17,983 nt of DNA, from assembly GCA_001751155.1 (NCBI GenBank), contig MAXR01000065.1:710-18692 (forward strand). The letters are read 5' to 3'. The notes under the pieces are model-generated. The model made no database searches. It was not told the origin of the DNA and worked only from the letters and a program-made list of their open reading frames with translations. Below, in pieces: positions 1 through 9,721 of this stretch; position 1 is the stretch's first letter, and every line of letters begins with the position of its first letter. A program made the translations under genes and the position numbers. Source of the stretch: Desulfuromonadales bacterium C00003068 (GTDB lineage Bacteria > Desulfobacterota > Desulfuromonadia > Desulfuromonadales > Desulfuromonadaceae).

Positions 1-1848
<1,848 letters not shown>

Positions 1849-1852
<4 letters not shown>

Positions 1853-2451
1853 GATTGATTCTCCATCTGCTGCAGATTTTCCGTCACCAGCCGAGCATGG
1901 TCCTCGTTTGTGATTTCCTGGCGCAACCGTTCTTCAGCCATGCTTATGGCCATCTTTGCCGTTTCCGCCCGTAATTCTCGCCGCGCCCGTTCGATTTCCC
2001 GATCAGCACACTGCCGAGCTTCCTTACGCACTGTATCGGCTAAGGCCTGGGCTTCAGCCAGAGCACCGATCCGTTCACGGTTGTTTGCTTCTTTGGCCTG
2101 GGTCAACAGCTCAGCTATTTCGCGATCACTGTCGGCCAGTTTGTGTTCGTATTCGGCTACTTTGGCCTCGGCCGAGGCGCGAGCTTTATTGGCCTGCTCC
2201 AGGGTTTCAATCAGCTGGGCTCGCCTGTCGCCTAGCCCCTTGCGAAGAGGCTTGGCCAAAACGTAGGCAAGAGCACCAAACACGATGGCAAAGTTCAGGC
2301 AGCGATAAAGAAAATCCTTTAGCAGAACACCGCTATCAGCAGCATGTCCGTCACTAGAAGCAAATGCCACTCCTGCCAAAGCGAATATTAAACCGACTGA
2401 TGCTGCAGTGGTGGCTATGCCGCCAAGCTTGTTTTTAAATCTGCCTTTCAA
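1849..2451 (-). CDS. atpF: ATP synthase F0 subunit b, signal-like N-terminus
   Basis: Membrane-anchored peripheral-stalk subunit b, 200 aa, longer than the ~156 aa of E. coli b. Residues 11-32 form a first hydrophobic stretch ending AFASS, which looks like a cleavable signal peptide. A second hydrophobic segment at about 51-66 is followed by KPLRKGLGDRRAQL, the usual b-subunit transition into the stalk. The rest is charged coiled coil. The start is TTG, chosen because it overlaps the atpF' stop as TTGA and has a GGGAGGG ribosome-binding site a few bases upstream; no in-frame ATG precedes the membrane segment. An extra N-terminal hydrophobic region is, to my knowledge, common in Geobacter-type b subunits. 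Confidence 0.94.
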
Positions 2452-2873
2452 AGTGCCCTCCCCACAACCTTTTGAGCAATTCTGGCAGCCAACGGTACAG
2501 CTTGGGTTTTCAGCTCAACCAAGGCCTGCGTCTTTTCATCAGCCACACGATCTTTGATCGTCTGAAGCTCGGCAGCAGCCTCTTCGTTGGCCACGCTTAG
2601 CATCTGTGCAGCGTCTGTAGTCAGGTCTTGACGAAATTGCTTACGTTCGCTGGCAATTTCCATCTTGGCTTGCTGCAATTTTTCCTGATATGCCGCCAGA
2701 CCCTCATTGAGTCGTTCCTCAAGGGCTCCGGCCTGCTGCAGGTTGCCATCGATTTCATCGCGACGGCGCTGCATAATGTTGCCCAATGGTCGGAACAAGA
2801 TCAGATGCAGAGCTCCCATCAAAATAAAGAAGTTGGCGGCTTGCAATAGAATGGTCCAGTCAACCTTGATCAC
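2448..2873 (-). CDS. atpF': ATP synthase F0 subunit b' (second b-type subunit)
   Basis: A second b-type stalk subunit of 141 aa. Residues 5-27 are a single membrane segment (ILLQAANFFILMGALHLI) followed by FRPLGNIMQRRRDEIDG and a long charged coiled coil, the classic b/b' architecture. A separate b' gene next to b implies a heterodimeric stalk, as in photosynthetic bacteria, cyanobacteria and many Desulfuromonadota. The start is GTG at 2873 with GAGGT six bases upstream. It is the first gene of the visible atp operon, behind a leader of about 200 nt and a candidate promoter at 3090-3119. Confidence 0.93.
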   Translation of the reverse strand: MIKVDWTILLQAANFFILMGALHLILFRPLGNIMQRRRDEIDGNLQQAGALEERLNEGLAAYQEKLQQAKMEIASERKQFRQDLTTDAAQMLSVANEEAAAELQTIKDRVADEKTQALVELKTQAVPLAARIAQKVVGRAL

Positions 2874-3089
2874 AGCAATACCTCAAAAATCTGAAAGTAA
2901 TTCAAAAATGATTTGCACTAAACCTATTTCTTATTATCCCGCTTTGGGCTGGTTGCAGACAGGTTTCAGTAATCAGCCAGCAAAAACATGCTGACCTTGC
3001 CGCAAAAACGAGGGCGAGCGATCACTTTATTCTCTTGGGCAGCTCTCTCCAAACAGGCAAGGTGTAAACAACCCTTACGGCGACCGCAA
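2874..3089 (-). other. long untranslated leader of the atp operon
   Basis: About 200 nt separate the candidate atp promoter from the GTG start of atpF'. I see no ORF with a ribosome-binding site here. The clearest structure is a hairpin at 2976-2995: GTCAGCA and TGCTGGC pair over 7 bp, including one G-T pair, around the loop TGTTTT. It has no U-tract, so it is not an obvious terminator. No riboswitch class was recognised. Confidence 0.35.
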
Positions 3090-3119
3090 ATATAACAATA
3101 GGCGACCAACTCTTGTCAA
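3090..3119 (-). promoter_or_regulatory. candidate sigma70-type promoter for the atp operon
   Basis: On the minus strand a perfect -35 TTGACA (3114-3119) is followed after 18 bp by TTATAT (3090-3095); GTTATA or TATATT at 17 or 19 bp are alternatives. It points toward atpF' and lies just outside the repeat that starts at 3151. This is sequence match only. Confidence 0.5.
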
Positions 3120-3150
3120 TCCCTTTTTCAACAATGACCAATTTCTGTGA

Positions 3151-3414
3151 CTAGTTAGTGTTCATCCGGAAGCTCCGGATGGACTCCGGCGAGTTTCTGA
3201 TTTGGAAACGAGCTATTTTCCGCAAGATCAAGGGAATCAAGGTCTTGCGCGGAGGCGTTCTCCGGTACCCCGCAAAACTTTTCAGAATTGAAAAGTTTGA
3301 CAGTCTCCGTGCTGCCCCATGGGCGAAGGGCCAGGGATAGCACTGAGTCACAAGTAAAACCGTAGATTGACGTAGAGATTACGAAAAAGGGCCGTTTCCC
3401 GACAGAAACAAGTT
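3151..3414 (-). repeat. dispersed hairpin-rich repeat, copy A
   Basis: The reverse complement of this stretch matches 12726-12952. The core, 3151 to about 3348, aligns along its length and is strongest in its first ~65 bases, which include CATGGGGCAGCAC and GAGACTGTCAAA. The outer end, 3385-3414, matches 12722-12752. Copy A carries roughly 36 extra bases between these blocks. Hairpins visible here are a perfect 10-bp stem AAACTTTTCA/TGAAAAGTTT at 3275-3298, a stem CATCCGGA/TCCGGATG near the CTAG end, and a stem around CGCAAGATC. The copy runs from just beyond the atp promoter to the bactofilin stop codon. No credible protein is encoded. Function is unknown; a mobile palindromic element or a 3'-UTR RNA element are both possible. 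Confidence 0.75.
3384..3409 (-). terminator. possible terminator after the bactofilin gene
   Basis: Just after the bactofilin stop codon the minus strand can form GTTTCT/GGAAAC around the loop GTCG, then reads GGCCC followed by five T. The stem is short and a few bases separate it from the T-run, so it is a weak intrinsic terminator. The same hairpin and T-run (GTTTCCG/CGGAAAC, then CTCTTTT) occur at the matching end of repeat copy B. Confidence 0.4.
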
Positions 3415-3811
3415 ACTCGGGGACACTTTCTGTTGAGATCTGTGGCGATTGCCCCATGGTTACGGTGCTATTCATCAACACCCCCTCTTCCACCACCAGG
3501 GACGGAGAGTTGATCGAGCCCTCTACCTGAGCCGGTGCTCGTAATTCCACTCGAACCTCAGCATTAATTTGTCCCTTGAAACGCCCACTGAGAATCAGGG
3601 TGCCAACAGAGATATCTGCCTCGATATGAGCCGTCTCTCCAACGATCAAGGTATCCTTCGAGGTAATCTTGCCGCTGAACGAACCGTCCATACGAACGAT
3701 ATCCTCGAAGACCAGTGTCCCCTCAAACTGACTACCGGTACCCAAAAAAGCCTTTATTTTATCCGCTGCTGCATCTTTGCGCATAACTGTTTTATCCTTC
3801 CTCCCCTTCAT
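3413..3811 (-). CDS. bactofilin family cytoskeletal protein
   Basis: A small polymer-forming bactofilin (DUF583 family), 132 aa. The middle, about residues 28-115, is a run of short beta-strand repeats (GTLVFEDIVRMDGSFSGKI, then TLIVGETAHIEADI, GTLILSGRFKGQI, RVELRAPAQVEGSI), the expected right-handed beta-helix, with charged N- and C-terminal tails. Bactofilins self-assemble without nucleotide and scaffold other proteins at membranes or poles. The gene starts 15 nt after parB in the same direction, so it is probably co-transcribed with parAB; in Myxococcus, bactofilins scaffold the ParABS machinery. The start at 3811 has GGGGAG 8 nt upstream. A second ATG at 3784 also has a Shine-Dalgarno-like AAGGA, so the first nine residues are uncertain. 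Confidence 0.88.
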   Translation of the reverse strand: MKGRKDKTVMRKDAAADKIKAFLGTGSQFEGTLVFEDIVRMDGSFSGKITSKDTLIVGETAHIEADISVGTLILSGRFKGQINAEVRVELRAPAQVEGSINSPSLVVEEGVLMNSTVTMGQSPQISTESVPE

Positions 3812-3826
3812 TCTCTCAACTCCCCA

Positions 3827-4675
3827 TTAAATGCCTAACAAATCAAGCAGGCGATCTAAATCCTCAGCAGAAAAATAACTAATCTCGATTTTTCCGCCCT
3901 TTTTCTTCGAATGAATCGACACATGAGTGCCAAGGGATCGCTGCAATTCTTCGGCCAAGTGTTGCAGTTCAGGGTCGAGTTGGGGTTTTCCTGGCTTCTT
4001 TGGCTGGTGAGCGAAGTTTTTGATCTTTCGTACCAGCGATTCGGTCTCCCGTACCGACAATTTTTTGCGTACAAGCTGCTCGCGAGCTTCAAGAATATCC
4101 TGGTCATCTTCTAGAGAGAGTAGAGCTCTGGCATGTCCCATGGAAAGCACACCGCTACACACATCATCTTGGATGACATTCGGTAGCCGTAACAAGCGCA
4201 GAGAGTTAGCCACCGAGGAACGATCCTTACCGACCCGCTTGGCAGCTTCCTCCTGGGTTAACTCAAATCGATCGATCAACTGGCGGTAAGCTTCGGCTTC
4301 TTCGATGGGATTAAGGTCTTCCCGTTGGATATTTTCGATAATGGCCATTTCATAGGCTATATCTTCGCTAACATCCTGAATAACAACCGGAACTTCATGG
4401 AGGGAAGCCTTTTGCGCCGCTCTCCAACGCCGCTCTCCAGCAATGATCTGATAGTAATCTTTCAGGCGGCGCACCACCAACGGTTGAATAATGCCTTTTT
4501 CCCGCACTGAGGCGACCAGTTCCGTCATTTTGGTATCATCAAAATATTTACGAGGCTGCTGATCATGAGGTCGCAACTCCTCTATGGGACAGAGAAAATA
4601 TTTACGTCCGTCATCTTCGCTTGCCGAAGTAAGCAATGCTCCGATACCTTTTCCGAGAGCCGGTCTTTTAGCCAT
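3827..4675 (-). CDS. parB: chromosome partitioning protein ParB
   Basis: Centromere-binding CTPase clamp of the ParABS system, 282 aa, normal length. It begins MAKRPALGKGIGALL, the conserved N-terminus that touches ParA. The ParB/Spo0J nucleotide domain shows GERRWRAA at 80-87 and ENIQREDLNPIEEA at 114-127. The helix-turn-helix that reads parS is about 138-163 (LTQEEAAKRVGKDRSSVANS), followed by SMGHARALLSL at 178-188, and the C-terminal dimer domain ends LDRLLDLLGI. It starts one nt after the parA stop, with GGGGA inside the end of parA as ribosome-binding site. A matching parS site lies at 8240-8255. Confidence 0.97.
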   Translation of the reverse strand: MAKRPALGKGIGALLTSASEDDGRKYFLCPIEELRPHDQQPRKYFDDTKMTELVASVREKGIIQPLVVRRLKDYYQIIAGERRWRAAQKASLHEVPVVIQDVSEDIAYEMAIIENIQREDLNPIEEAEAYRQLIDRFELTQEEAAKRVGKDRSSVANSLRLLRLPNVIQDDVCSGVLSMGHARALLSLEDDQDILEAREQLVRKKLSVRETESLVRKIKNFAHQPKKPGKPQLDPELQHLAEELQRSLGTHVSIHSKKKGGKIEISYFSAEDLDRLLDLLGI

Positions 4676-4676
4676 G

Positions 4677-5441
4677 TCAATTCCCCGTTGAGATGATTTC
4701 TTTTGCCAGAGACAGGTAGGCTGCCGCCCCGGTGGAAGCTATATCGTACAGTAATACCGGCAAACCATGACTAGGAGCCTCCGAAAGCCGGACATTGCGA
4801 GGAATAACCGTTTTGAACACCTTGTCGCTATAATGGCGTCGTATTTCCTCGCTGACCTGATGAGATAAATTATTACGCCGGTCAAACATGGTCAGCAGAA
4901 TCCCTTTCAAGGTAAGACCGGGATTAAGCTGGCGCTGGATCAGGCGAATGGTCTTGCTTAATTGAGTAAGCCCTTCCATGGCGTAATATTCACATTGCAA
5001 AGGCACCAATACGGAATCCGCTGCAGTCAATGCGTTAATGGTCAACAGCCCTAGAGACGGCGGACAATCTATTACTATATACTTGTAATCATTGGATATT
5101 TCGGAAAGGGCTGCGCGCAGACGGGTTTCCCTGTTTGGCTCAGATACCAGCTCTATTTCGGCACCGATAAGATCAGTAGTCGCCGGCAAAATCTTCAAAC
5201 AGTTTAACGGAGTATTACAAACGATAGCACTGGCTTTGGCCTCGCCCAGTAAAACGTGGTAGGTCGTATAGTTTAAAGCATTACGGTCGAGCCCTACGCC
5301 ACTACTGGTATTGGCTTGGGGGTCAAGGTCGACAAGGAGGGTCTGCTGTTCTGCTGCGGCCAAAGAGGCGGCAAGGTTGATCGCCGTCGTCGTTTTCCCG
5401 ACCCCGCCCTTCTGGTTGGCCACGGCAATGATCTGTGCCAT
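4677..5441 (-). CDS. parA: chromosome partitioning ATPase ParA (Soj)
   Basis: ParA/MinD-family deviant Walker ATPase of 254 aa that binds the nucleoid when ATP-bound and drives ParB-parS complexes apart. The deviant Walker A motif KGGVGKTT is at residues 11-18 with the signature lysine. LLVDLDPQAN at about 35-44 and IVIDCPPSLGLLT near 122-134 are the switch and Walker B regions. The N-terminus is short, with no DNA-binding extension, which marks the chromosomal Soj type rather than plasmid type Ia. The ATG at 5441 has AGGAAG five nt upstream. A 244-nt gap separates it from rsmG, so parA may have its own promoter. Confidence 0.97.
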   Translation of the reverse strand: MAQIIAVANQKGGVGKTTTAINLAASLAAAEQQTLLVDLDPQANTSSGVGLDRNALNYTTYHVLLGEAKASAIVCNTPLNCLKILPATTDLIGAEIELVSEPNRETRLRAALSEISNDYKYIVIDCPPSLGLLTINALTAADSVLVPLQCEYYAMEGLTQLSKTIRLIQRQLNPGLTLKGILLTMFDRRNNLSHQVSEEIRRHYSDKVFKTVIPRNVRLSEAPSHGLPVLLYDIASTGAAAYLSLAKEIISTGN

Positions 5442-5520
5442 AGAGGCTTCCTTTCTGTTCAGCGGATGCTACAGGAGGCTATCATAATTCGCCGAGAGAG
5501 GGAAAAGAAAATGCAACGAT

Positions 5521-5538
5521 TGGCTATAGATATAGCCA
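5521..5538. promoter_or_regulatory. perfect palindrome upstream of parA, possible operator
   Basis: TGGCTATA and TATAGCCA face each other across two bases, an 18-bp dyad about 80 bp upstream of the parA start in the parA-rsmG gap. The size fits a dimeric repressor site, but no protein is implied by the sequence. I could not identify a convincing parA promoter to place it against. Confidence 0.3.
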
Positions 5539-5685
5539 CATTGGGACCCAGCTTGAGTAAAGACTCTACCCTCCCCGTTGCAGAAAGGTTAACATCGCAG
5601 CCTTAAATCCCGATCACTTCCCTCAATCAGAGGCTTATTGGTCCCTTCCCTGAGGCTATCTCATACCTATAAAGGAAGGTCATTT

Positions 5686-6342
5686 TCAGGAAATTTCTTG
5701 GCTAAAAATCAGCAGCGTACGCTTCGCTTGCGATCGAGGTAATCGCAATTTTACAGTTCTCTGACAATGAAACCCGTCTTCTTGTAAATATTGTTCACTC
5801 TCAGCCAACTCTGCCAACCCATCAGCGCCCTTCATGGCTACCACTATTCCGTTCATAGCCAAAAGGGGTTTGGCCAAAGCCAGGATATCCTTTAGGGGCG
5901 CAAAGGCCCTTGTTACTACCATGTCAAAGGGTGCTAAGTCGTTGTGGCAGGGGAGGTCTTCAAGGCGCGCGTGCAGCGGGGTGAACCCCTGTACCTTCAA
6001 GGATCTAATGACATGCTTTTGAAAGGCAATTTTTTTTGCTACAGCATCTACAGACCATATCTTATACGATGACCTAGCTATTTTGAGAGGGATAGATGGG
6101 AAACCTCCCCCAGACCCCATATCGAGGATAGTGCCCTGTTGGTCCAAATAGGGTAACAAGGTCAAGGAATCAACCAGATGCTTTTCAAGCGTGCTAACCG
6201 GATCGGTAATGGCGGTCAAATTGATTTTTTTATTCCACCGCAATAATTCATCCCGAAACCAGAGCAATTCATCAAGGGCCCTTGCCGACACGACCACGTC
6301 GATTTGCTGAAGCATTTCTTCCAACAGTGCACGATCAGGCAT
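5686..6342 (-). CDS. rsmG: 16S rRNA (guanine-N7) methyltransferase RsmG (GidB)
   Basis: SAM-dependent methyltransferase that makes m7G527 in the 530 loop of 16S rRNA. The product is 218 aa, the usual size. The SAM-binding motif [12 protein letters not shown] is at residues 74-85, preceded by the typical [13 protein letters not shown] at 36-48 and KHLVDSL at 54-60. VVTRAFAPL, in the middle of the protein, is the family RAFA motif. Its ATG overlaps the end of mnmG by 8 nt, so the two are translationally linked, the ancient gidA-gidB arrangement beside oriC. No clear terminator follows it. Confidence 0.96.
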   Translation of the reverse strand: MPDRALLEEMLQQIDVVVSARALDELLWFRDELLRWNKKINLTAITDPVSTLEKHLVDSLTLLPYLDQQGTILDMGSGGGFPSIPLKIARSSYKIWSVDAVAKKIAFQKHVIRSLKVQGFTPLHARLEDLPCHNDLAPFDMVVTRAFAPLKDILALAKPLLAMNGIVVAMKGADGLAELAESEQYLQEDGFHCQRTVKLRLPRSQAKRTLLIFSQEIS

Positions 6343-8203
6343 TGAATCCTCTACGGAGCACCACGGCTAAAATAGCGACTGCTGCCGGCGTTACGCCAGG
6401 TATTCTGGAAGCCTGGCCTAGGTTTAATGGTCGAATTCGTTGAAGTTTTTCTCTTACTTCAGCGGACAAGGAGTTGATGAGTTCATAATCAAAGTCTTCT
6501 GGAATCATCACTTCTTCTGTTTTTTTGAAGCGTTCGACCTGTTCTAATTGCCGTTTGATATATCCTTCGTATTTGATGCTCGTTTCCAACTGTTCCTGCA
6601 CCACAAGAGGGAGTTCAGCCAAGCTCGGTATCAATTCAGACAATTTTTGCATGGTAATCTCTGGCCTTCGCAGCAACTGCTCGAGACTGAGACCATTTTT
6701 CAATTCCTGCAAACCAAGGGATGCGATCATCTCTTTATCCCCCGGCGACAGTCGAGTCTCCTTTAAAATCAACTGGCCCTGCTCAGAGTATTTCATTTTC
6801 TGCTGGTAACGTTGCCAACGCTCCTCAGAAATTAATCCAATTCCATAACCAAGCTCGGTCAGTCTTTGATCTGCATTGTCTTCCCTCAACAGTAGGCGAT
6901 ATTCTGCTCGAGAAGTAAACATGCGATAGGGTTCCTTGGTACCCAGGTTAACTAAATCATCTATAAGAACGCCTACATATCCCTGGTCCCGCCCGATCAC
7001 CACCGGTTCCTGACCTTTGACCATCAGTGCCGCATTGACCCCTGCAATCAATCCCTGAGCGGCAGCCTCTTCATAACCCGAGGTCCCATTGATCTGTCCG
7101 GCATGAAATAACCCCTCTACCCTTTTCGTTTCTAGTGAGGGTTTCAATTGGATGGGATCGATAAAGTCGTACTCAATAGCATACCCCGGCCTCGTAATTT
7201 CAACCTGCTCTAGCCCCGGTATTGTACGCAAAAAGGCTAACTGAACATCTGGAGGCAGCGAGGTCGGTAGCCCATTAGGGTACATCTCTGAAGTGTCCAG
7301 ACCCTCTGGCTCCAAAAACACCTGGTGGTATTCTTTCTCAGGGAACCGAACAACCTTATCCTCTATAGAAGGGCAATATCTTGGCCCTATTCCTTCAATA
7401 ACACCACTATAGAGAGGAGAACGGTCGAGACCTGATCGAATAATTTCATGGGTTTCAGGGTTTGTACCGGTTATATAGCAACATACCTGTGCTCCGGTTA
7501 TTTCTTTAGTCTCGAAAGAAAATGGCTGAGGCGGAGAATCCCCAGGTTGGGGTTCTACCTTAGAAAAATCCACCGTATTACCATCGATGCGGGGAGGCGT
7601 ACCTGTCTTTAAACGTCCGACTGTAAAGCCGAGACTTTTTAAATGATCGGACAGCCCCTCTGAAGGTGGTTCTCCCGCACGCCCTCCCGGATAGTTTTCA
7701 AGACCCACATGAATCAGGCCGCGCATAAAGGTGCCGGTAGTTATGACTACCGTCTTCCCTTTAAATTCAAGCCCCTCCCTGGTTTTTACCCCGGCAAGAC
7801 GGCCATCATTCATTAACAAACCGACCACCGCTCCCTGTTTAAGGTCTATTAGCGGCTGATCTTCAATATAATTTTTCATCCAGGCCTGATAGCGGTGCCT
7901 ATCTGCCTGTGCTCTGGATGCACGAACAGCCGGGCCTTTTTTGGTATTCAGGATACGAAACTGTATTCCTGTGGCATCGATACATTTAGCCATCGCGCCA
8001 CCTAAAGCATCTATTTCCTTTACCAAGTGACCCTTAGCCAAGCCTCCTATAGCCGGATTGCAGGACATTTGGGCAACCGCATCGAGACTCAAATTCAGCA
8101 ACAAGGTTCTACAACCCATGCGAGCCGCCGCAAGCGCCGCTTCACACCCTGCATGCCCTGCCCCTACCACCACTACATCATACTTCTTACCATAACTATA
8201 CAT
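6335..8203 (-). CDS. mnmG: tRNA uridine 5-carboxymethylaminomethyl modification enzyme MnmG (GidA)
   Basis: FAD protein that partners MnmE to modify the wobble uridine (cmnm5U) of several tRNAs. It is 622 aa, normal for the long MnmG form. The FAD-binding motif GAGHAGCE is at 14-21, followed by [23 protein letters not shown] and later [14 protein letters not shown] and [11 protein letters not shown] motifs; the C-terminal helical domain, which binds MnmE and tRNA, ends [14 protein letters not shown]. The ATG at 8203 has AGG five nt upstream. It follows mnmE by 55 nt, and that gap holds the parS site. Confidence 0.97.
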   Translation of the reverse strand: MYSYGKKYDVVVVGAGHAGCEAALAAARMGCRTLLLNLSLDAVAQMSCNPAIGGLAKGHLVKEIDALGGAMAKCIDATGIQFRILNTKKGPAVRASRAQADRHRYQAWMKNYIEDQPLIDLKQGAVVGLLMNDGRLAGVKTREGLEFKGKTVVITTGTFMRGLIHVGLENYPGGRAGEPPSEGLSDHLKSLGFTVGRLKTGTPPRIDGNTVDFSKVEPQPGDSPPQPFSFETKEITGAQVCCYITGTNPETHEIIRSGLDRSPLYSGVIEGIGPRYCPSIEDKVVRFPEKEYHQVFLEPEGLDTSEMYPNGLPTSLPPDVQLAFLRTIPGLEQVEITRPGYAIEYDFIDPIQLKPSLETKRVEGLFHAGQINGTSGYEEAAAQGLIAGVNAALMVKGQEPVVIGRDQGYVGVLIDDLVNLGTKEPYRMFTSRAEYRLLLREDNADQRLTELGYGIGLISEERWQRYQQKMKYSEQGQLILKETRLSPGDKEMIASLGLQELKNGLSLEQLLRRPEITMQKLSELIPSLAELPLVVQEQLETSIKYEGYIKRQLEQVERFKKTEEVMIPEDFDYELINSLSAEVREKLQRIRPLNLGQASRIPGVTPAAVAILAVVLRRGFNA

Positions 8204-8239
8204 AGCTACCTAAGGAGCCTTATCCGCTCCCTCCGCGAA

Positions 8240-8255
8240 TGTTTCACGTGGAACA
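8240..8255. promoter_or_regulatory. parS: parS centromere site
   Basis: The plus strand reads TGTTTCACGTGGAACA. Its reverse complement, TGTTCCACGTGAAACA, matches the near-universal bacterial parS consensus TGTTNCACGTGAAACA at every defined position. It begins 3 bp beyond the mnmE stop, in the mnmE-mnmG gap, about 3 kb from parA and about 4 kb from the nearer origin module. I saw no second site of this quality in the window. ParB should load here as a clamp and spread. Confidence 0.93.
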
Positions 8256-8258
8256 CTT

Positions 8259-9632
8259 CTATTTGCCAATACAGAAGCGTGTAAATATCTTTTCAAGAAT
8301 ATCCTCAGGGGCCGTTTCGCCGGTAATCTCCCCCAGAGCATGTAGTGCTTCACTCAACTCAAGAGCACCAAACTCTGAGGGATGATCCGCATCGAGACTT
8401 AACCTGAAACGCTCTAGAGCATTTCGAGCCAACAGCAAGGACTCACGGTGACGACGATCTGAAAGGAGCGAGGTTTCTCTGCCTTCGCTGCCAGTGCTTC
8501 TCGAGAAGAAATTTACAATACCATCCAGTAACAGATCAATTCCAGATGCACTGCGTGCACTAATAGACAAGGCGGGAAGGGAGGTGAATTCTGCTGGAAG
8601 CTGGCAGGACCCCAAATCCTCTTTATTCAGAACCAACAGGGTTCGCTCCGGATCGCAAGATTGTAGAGCCTTACAGTCGTCTTCATCGAGGGTCTGACTG
8701 CCATCGACTACCAACAAAACCAAATCGACGCCGGCCACCTTGGCCTGGGCCCGCTGCACCCCCTGGACCTCTACTGGGTCATGTGTCTGCCTTACCCCTG
8801 CTGTATCGATAAGCCGCAGAGGCATCCCCCTAAGAAGGAGGCTCTCCTCCACCGTATCTCTGGTCGTTCCGGGAATATCGGAAACAATTGTTCGAGCCTC
8901 ACCCAGCAATGAATTCATTAATGAACTCTTCCCAACATTTGGCTTACCAAAGATAAGGATGGATAGCCCATCGCGAAGAATGCGGCCAGACTCAAAGGAA
9001 TCAAGAAGAGCTGCCATTTGCCCCTCTAGGAGGCTGGAGGTTTCGATGAGACGTTGCCGATCAGCAAGGGGCAACTCTTCCTCGGGAAAATCGATGCCTG
9101 CTTCCACTTCGGCAAGCAGATCGCTTATGCCATCCCGAAAGCGAAATATCTCTCGAGATAGACGCCCCTCCATCTGCCCAAGGGCCACGCGGCAAGCAGC
9201 CTCTGAACGGGAACGAATTACGTCGATGACCGCCTCTGCACGAGTCAGGTCGATTCGGCCATTAAGAAATGCCCGGAGAGTGAATTCCCCAGGCCGAGCC
9301 AAACGGGCGCCGGCATCTACTAACAAATCGACGATTCGACGTAGTACAACGCTGACTCCATGACAGTGTACCTCGACCACATCCTCCCTGGTGTAAGACC
9401 GGGGAGCTCGCATGATGACCGCCATCACTTCATCAATCAACTCACCGTCTGAGTGGCGAAAATGGCCGTAATAAAGGCGATGAGAGGTCAACTGGGGGTC
9501 ACAGCCTGCTGAATCAAAATATTGATTGAGCAACCTTTCAGCGCTTGCACCGGATACCCGCACAATACCAATTCCCCCTTCCCCGGGAGCAGTGGCAATT
9601 GCGACAATAGTATCCTGACTATCGATAATCAC
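8259..9632 (-). CDS. mnmE: tRNA modification GTPase MnmE (TrmE)
   Basis: K+-dependent GTPase that works with MnmG on wobble uridines. The N-terminal formyl-THF-binding domain begins DTIVAIATAPGEGGIGIVRVSG. The G domain shows G1 GKPNVGKS at about 229-236, DIPGTTRD at 252-259, DTAG at 276-279 and NKED at 336-339, and the protein ends in the invariant CIGK with its catalytic cysteine. I prefer the GTG at 9632 (457 aa), which has AGGTG nine nt upstream. An in-frame GTG at 9644 would add four residues but has AGG only one base away. A strong hairpin lies just upstream. Confidence 0.96.
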   Translation of the reverse strand: MIIDSQDTIVAIATAPGEGGIGIVRVSGASAERLLNQYFDSAGCDPQLTSHRLYYGHFRHSDGELIDEVMAVIMRAPRSYTREDVVEVHCHGVSVVLRRIVDLLVDAGARLARPGEFTLRAFLNGRIDLTRAEAVIDVIRSRSEAACRVALGQMEGRLSREIFRFRDGISDLLAEVEAGIDFPEEELPLADRQRLIETSSLLEGQMAALLDSFESGRILRDGLSILIFGKPNVGKSSLMNSLLGEARTIVSDIPGTTRDTVEESLLLRGMPLRLIDTAGVRQTHDPVEVQGVQRAQAKVAGVDLVLLVVDGSQTLDEDDCKALQSCDPERTLLVLNKEDLGSCQLPAEFTSLPALSISARSASGIDLLLDGIVNFFSRSTGSEGRETSLLSDRRHRESLLLARNALERFRLSLDADHPSEFGALELSEALHALGEITGETAPEDILEKIFTRFCIGK

Positions 9633-9650
9633 TTTTAAAAACACCTAAAA

Positions 9651-9678
9651 GTAAGGGAGGCAGCAGATGCTCCCTCCC
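9651..9678 (-). terminator. intrinsic terminator or attenuator between yidC and mnmE
   Basis: On the minus strand GGGAGG and CCTCCC close a stem that continues through a G-G mismatch into AGCA/TGCT with the loop TC, and is followed by TTACTTTT. The hairpin core is 9655-9678. It lies 43 bp after the yidC stop and its T-rich tail runs into the mnmE leader. The tail is not a clean T-run, so partial termination or attenuation is as likely as a full stop. Confidence 0.6.
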
Positions 9679-9721
9679 AAAAAAAATCTACCCTAGACTG
9701 CAAATTCTACTCTGATGAATA

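Noticed and set aside
3151..3351. Overlapping short frames of 60-66 aa on both strands
   Set aside because: They fall in the hairpin-rich repeat and are not kept in the second copy at 12726-12952, which has different reading frames and stops.
5620..5685. Possible terminator after rsmG (CCTCA/TGAGG pairing on the minus strand)
   Set aside because: The stem is 5 bp with a loop of about 25 bases and no T-run; too weak to call.
8740..9363. 207-aa open frame on the plus strand
   Set aside because: It is antisense to mnmE over its whole length, is rich in Arg, Ser and Pro as expected from a shadow frame, and has no recognisable domain.
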